Assembly (NCBI RefSeq): GCF_000621445.1
Contig: NZ_JHYI01000033.1
Location: forward strand, 1-54,328
Direction of reading: 5' to 3'
DNA from: Alkalihalobacillus bogoriensis ATCC BAA-922
GTDB lineage: Bacteria; Bacillota; Bacilli; Bacillales; Bacillaceae_F
Length of the DNA stretch: 54,328 nucleotides
The translations under genes were made by a program, and so were the position numbers. Below, in pieces: positions 51,177 through 54,328 of the stretch (the first letter of the stretch is position 1; each line of letters starts with the position of its first letter). The notes below the pieces were generated by a model. It saw nothing but the letters and a program-made list of their open reading frames with translations. It did not search any database and had not been told where the DNA came from.

Positions 51177-51809
51177 TTATTGCAAGATTCGATTTTCAAT
51201 CACAGCCATCGCCTCTTTAAAAACTACGTCCACCGGTTGATTTGCATCTATGACAATAATTCGTTCCCTATATTCATTGACTACTTGTTCATATCCTTTT
51301 CTTACTTTTTCATGAAATGCATTTGCTTCTAGATCCAGCCGATTGATTTCGCGATTCGAATCTTTTGAAATGCGTTTAAGCCCTTCACTAGGGTCAATAT
51401 CAAAAAACAATGTCAGGTCAGGCATATATCCTTCAATGGCAAATTCATTAATGGTCCTTACCTCATGTATTCCTATACCCCTTGCTACGCCTTGATAAGC
51501 TAAACTACTATCAATAAATCGGTCACACAAAACAACGTAACCATCATTTATGGCTGGGATGACTTTTTCAACTAAGTGCTGTCTTCTTGCTGCGGCATAG
51601 AGCAATGCTTCTGTTCTTGCATCCATTGCTGTATTTGCCTTATCTAAAATAACAGAGCGGATCGCTTCAGCAATTTTTATTCCACCGGGTTCTCGTGTTA
51701 CGATCGTTTTAATCCCTTGGTGTTGTAATTGGTCAGCTACTTTTTTTAATATAGTTGTTTTTCCTGCTCCTTCTCCGCCCTCAATCGTAATAAAAATACC
51801 TTTGTTCAT
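51177..51809 (-). CDS. tmk: Thymidylate kinase
   Basis: Phosphorylates dTMP to dTDP. The 210-residue P-loop kinase has [10 protein letters not shown] (10-19), the DR(Y/F/H) motif [13 protein letters not shown], and TREPGG. GAGGAG precedes the ATG. It lies 15 bp after the YaaO-like decarboxylase gene. Confidence 0.97.
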   Translation of the reverse strand: MNKGIFITIEGGEGAGKTTILKKVADQLQHQGIKTIVTREPGGIKIAEAIRSVILDKANTAMDARTEALLYAAARRQHLVEKVIPAINDGYVVLCDRFIDSSLAYQGVARGIGIHEVRTINEFAIEGYMPDLTLFFDIDPSEGLKRISKDSNREINRLDLEANAFHEKVRKGYEQVVNEYRERIIVIDANQPVDVVFKEAMAVIENRILQ

Positions 51810-51824
51810 GCTTGCTCCTCGTTT

Positions 51825-53255
51825 CTACGGTTCACGATATATTTTAAGTTCTCGTTGTTCATTACAAAAGCCTTGAAAAGTTGCATTAGCGTTTTGTAAA
51901 TACTTTATCTCATTGACTATTTCATGTGTAATGATTTCGCCCTTTAATAATATAGGTATGCCTGGAGGATAAGGAATGACATCCTCTCCAGCAATTTTAC
52001 CTATTGCTTCTTCTAGAGATACACTTTTTTGTTTCCATCCCTCTAATTGCTCCCAGGGAATATGAAGATTACTTATTTTTGTTTCATTTAATTTCATTTT
52101 TTTAATTTGCTTTTGTTCGTTTACCTGATAAGGGGAAACGACTTTTTTTATTTTTGCCGCTATCTCTTTGCCATTTCTTAAAGGCGCTAACGGTAGTACA
52201 AAGAGAAGCTGAGAATCATTTGCCAATTCCGTATAGATTCCTTCTTGCTCTAATCGCCGTTGTAAGATTACACCATTTTTTTCACATCTCGTTTCTACTG
52301 TAATTTTTAATGGGTCCATTTGCAAGTATGTGGCGTTCGATTCTATTACTTCGAGTTGTGGTATCGTTTGAAGTTCTGTCTTAAATTCTATAATCGACAT
52401 AAAAATTTCATTTATTGTTTCGGCTGTTACACTTTCACAATATGCCCTTGCTAAATCTAGCGATGCCATAATCGGATACGATGGACTACTGGACTGGAGC
52501 ATCGAAAGATACATTTGAATTCGATTTGGATTAATACGTTCACTATTTATATGTAGATAGGATCCCATCGTCATAGCAGGTAATGTTTTATGTGCGGATT
52601 GTACAACAACGTCAGCTCCCCATTGAACACACGATGTCGGAAATGGTTGTCCTAAATGAAAGTGGGCACCATGTGCTTCATCAACAAGTACTATTAGCCC
52701 TTTTTCATGAGCGTACGAAATGACCTCACTAACATCAAGAGTAACACCAAAGTAATTAGGACTTGTCATAATCAACGTTTTTGCTGACGGGTATTTTTCA
52801 ATCGCTTCTTTTACCATGTCTAATGATAATCCAGTCGCCATATTCAACTGTTCATCATACATCGGTGTTAAAAAGATGGGATTTGCTTTCGCTAGGCGAA
52901 TTCCATGAAAAATGGATTTATGACTATTTCTTTGTACTAATACGTTATCATGTTCACCGCAAGCTGCTAAAATCATAGCTAAGTTACCAACCGTAGAGCC
53001 ATTTACTAAAAAATAGGAATGCTTTACACCGTATAAAGAGGCACATAACCGTTGTGCTTCTTGTATGACACTAGATGGATCATGAAGGTCATCTAATCCC
53101 GAAAGTTCTGTTACATCAAGTTGTAATAATGGCATATAGCTTTTTATCGCCTCTTCAAAAAAAACATGCCCATTCTTATGTCCAGGTACGTGAAAAGATG
53201 CTACCGTTTGTTGACTATGTGTTAATAATCTATTATATAAAGGAATTTCTACCAT
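51825..53255 (-). CDS. yaaO: Orn/Lys/Arg decarboxylase-family protein (YaaO-like)
   Basis: A 476-residue fold-type I PLP enzyme. It has PGHKNG near the start, DEAHGAH (192-198) and the PLP lysine in QSAHKTLPA (Lys223). The C-terminal Orn/DC_C domain is short. It lacks the N-terminal wing domain of the large inducible decarboxylases, as B. subtilis YaaO and SpeA do. The substrate (Arg, Lys or Orn) cannot be told. The xpaC-yaaN pair found upstream in B. subtilis is absent. Confidence 0.9.
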   Translation of the reverse strand: MVEIPLYNRLLTHSQQTVASFHVPGHKNGHVFFEEAIKSYMPLLQLDVTELSGLDDLHDPSSVIQEAQRLCASLYGVKHSYFLVNGSTVGNLAMILAACGEHDNVLVQRNSHKSIFHGIRLAKANPIFLTPMYDEQLNMATGLSLDMVKEAIEKYPSAKTLIMTSPNYFGVTLDVSEVISYAHEKGLIVLVDEAHGAHFHLGQPFPTSCVQWGADVVVQSAHKTLPAMTMGSYLHINSERINPNRIQMYLSMLQSSSPSYPIMASLDLARAYCESVTAETINEIFMSIIEFKTELQTIPQLEVIESNATYLQMDPLKITVETRCEKNGVILQRRLEQEGIYTELANDSQLLFVLPLAPLRNGKEIAAKIKKVVSPYQVNEQKQIKKMKLNETKISNLHIPWEQLEGWKQKSVSLEEAIGKIAGEDVIPYPPGIPILLKGEIITHEIVNEIKYLQNANATFQGFCNEQRELKIYREP

Positions 53256-53317
53256 AATGATACCTTTCTGTTCGTTTACTTTCTATTATAAATGATTTTT
53301 CTAGTTGGATGATAGAA

Positions 53318-53349
53318 AAAAAGAACAAGCATGTTGTCTTGTTCTTTTT
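53318..53349 (-). terminator. csfB terminator
   Basis: The 12-bp stem AAAAAGAACAAG/CTTGTTCTTTTT (53338-53349 with 53318-53329) has an 8-nt loop and a T run on the minus strand. It overlaps the last codon. Confidence 0.85.
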
Positions 53350-53551
53350 ATCCACTCTTCGGTATTTTAATAATCCTTAATTTTTCTAAACAATACTTAT
53401 AGTATTCCTCATGAGGTTCGGCTTCTACCATTCTTCTTTCACAGCTAGAACAAATAAAATGACTAAACAAATGAATACCATTATGATGGGATTGATTACA
53501 GACGATACACTTTTCTAATCTTAATGAAGTAGTTTGTGCTAATGGTTTCAC
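53348..53551 (-). CDS. csfB: Sigma-G inhibitor Gin (CsfB)
   Basis: Small zinc-binding anti-sigma factor that holds sigma-G inactive until engulfment ends and also acts on sigma-E. The 67-residue protein has CIVC (Cys15, Cys18) and CSSC (Cys34, Cys37). The start is GTG at 53551, 8 nt after TGGAGG; the GTG five codons earlier lies within that site. A sigma-F-like promoter precedes it. The place, next to an rRNA operon, is as in B. subtilis. Confidence 0.93.
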   Translation of the reverse strand: MKPLAQTTSLRLEKCIVCNQSHHNGIHLFSHFICSSCERRMVEAEPHEEYYKYCLEKLRIIKIPKSG

Positions 53552-53570
53552 ACTTTTCACCTCCACTACT

Positions 53571-53601
53571 CATTCATTACCGAAAATATGAAAATCTATA
53601 C
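53571..53601 (-). promoter_or_regulatory. Sigma-F promoter of csfB
   Basis: The minus strand has GTATA (53597-53601), 15 bp, and GGTAATGAAT (53572-53581), close to the sigma-F pattern GYATA and GGnnAnAnTR. csfB is a sigma-F gene in B. subtilis. Confidence 0.55.
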
Positions 53602-53758
53602 TTACTTACTAACTTCATATTTTAATTCCTATGTTGTTTAACTATATGTGTTTATCATGGATAGTGTGTCTGTCTATATAACAAAAGTTTCATATTATCT
53701 TTGATTGAGGTGGGGGCTTAGTGTCACGGATGCGAGCTGACAGGAAGGGTGAGGCTAA

Positions 53759-53939
53759 CGGACATTTGTTCCGCTATTTTACGAGAAAGGGCTGTTTTCA
53801 GGATGCGATCGGACGTCTGTTCCGTTATTTCCCCTGAACGGGCATGGAACGCCCTCATTTTACTGAAGTAACGGAACAGATGTCCGATACGATTAGAAAA
53901 AGGCTTGTTTTTTATAAAATAGCGGAATAGATGTCCGAT
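53759..53939. repeat. Four-copy nested inverted-repeat array downstream of 5S rRNA
   Basis: Four copies of a motif close to CGGACATCTGTTCCGYTATT are present. Copies 1 (53759-53780) and 2 (53810-53830) point right; copies 3 (53867-53888) and 4 (53916-53939) point left. Copies 1-2 and 3-4 are each about 50 bp apart, so 1 can pair with 4 and 2 with 3. The centre holds a small GGGC/GCCC hairpin (53841-53855). The array lies between the rrn terminator and the csfB promoter. The function is unknown. Confidence 0.85.
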
Positions 53940-53941
53940 AG

Positions 53942-53978
53942 AAAAAAACACATGACGTCTACTGACATCATGTGTTTT
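53942..53978 (-). terminator. rRNA operon terminator
   Basis: A 15-bp stem with one G-U (53964-53978 with 53945-53959), a 4-nt loop and a T run on the minus strand lie about 6 bp after the 5S 3' end. Confidence 0.92.
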
Positions 53979-53983
53979 CCATT

Positions 53984-54100
<117 letters not shown>

Positions 54101-54195
54101 CCTAATATTTAAAAAATTGAGTTCATCTAAATGATTCCCTCAAAACTAGATAGTGTGTGTATTGAATTATGTCAAAAAGACTTCGCCTTTTTTAT

Positions 54196-54328
54196 TCTTG
54201 GATAAGTCCTCGACCGATTAGTATCTCTCAGCTCCACATGTCGCCATGCTTCCACCCGAGACCTATCAACCTCATCATCTCTAAGGGGTCTTACTGGATT
54301 AACTCCATGGGAAATCTCATCTTGAGGG
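54196..54328 (-). rRNA. rrl: 23S rRNA, 3' part (cut by the window edge)
   Basis: The minus strand reads the conserved 3' end, with GATGAGGTTGATAGGTC, GTGGAAGCATGGCGACATG, and CTAATCGGTCGAGGACTTAT near 54201. Only the last about 133 bases are present. The 95-bp spacer to 5S holds no tRNA. Confidence 0.95.

Overview
The window is a 54.3 kb stretch of a low-GC, endospore-forming Firmicute of the family Bacillaceae. Nearly every gene matches, in order and orientation, the Bacillus subtilis segment that runs from the rRNA operon before csfB to the rRNA operon after lysS. The window is printed in reverse, so all genes are on the minus strand except abrB. It starts inside the 5' end of one 16S gene (1-238) and ends with 5S and the 3' end of 23S (53984-54328) of another operon. 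The segment is thus bounded by two co-oriented rRNA operons. No prophage, insertion sequence, CRISPR array or transposase was seen.

In the direction of transcription (high to low coordinate) the layout is as follows. 23S-5S and the rrn terminator come first, then an unusual four-copy inverted-repeat array. Next is csfB/gin (sigma-G inhibitor), a YaaO-type PLP decarboxylase, tmk, darA, holB, ricT, yabA, trmN6 and rsmI. The divergent abrB and T-box-controlled metS follow. After these come tatD, yabE, rnmV, rsmA, yabG, veg, sspF, ispE, purR-ridA, spoVG, glmU, prs, ctc, pth, fin, mfd, spoVT and yabM. Then come the mazG-type gene yabN, rqcP, yabP, yabQ, divIC, yabR and tRNA-Met. The last part holds spoIIE, yabS, yabT, a two-gene ThrE-type transporter, tilS, hpt, ftsH, coaX, hslO, cysK, the folate operon pabB-pabA-pabC-folP-folB-folK, a small HTH gene, dusB and lysS, up to the next 16S.

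The region mixes housekeeping functions (tRNA charging and modification, rRNA methylation, folate, cysteine, CoA, isoprenoid, PRPP and UDP-GlcNAc synthesis, repair, replication clamp loading) with many sporulation functions. Several promoters can be read directly: a sigma-A promoter with Spo0A box and 22-bp spacer for spoIIE, sigma-H for spoVG, sigma-F/G-like ones for spoVT, fin, sspF and csfB, sigma-K for yabG, sigma-B for ctc, and Spo0A boxes in the abrB leader. These cover most stages of the sporulation cascade.

The parts that depart from the expected order are the ThrE-type transporter pair between tilS and yabT, the apparent absence of xpaC-yaaN, yaaR, yazA and yacD, a dispersed intergenic repeat present in two copies (26426-26497 and 35138-35257), and the inverted-repeat array at 53759-53939. 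No gene in the window looks like a wholly new system; the non-coding repeats and the transporter insertion are the least explained elements. Comparisons with B. subtilis gene order come from memory, not from a search.
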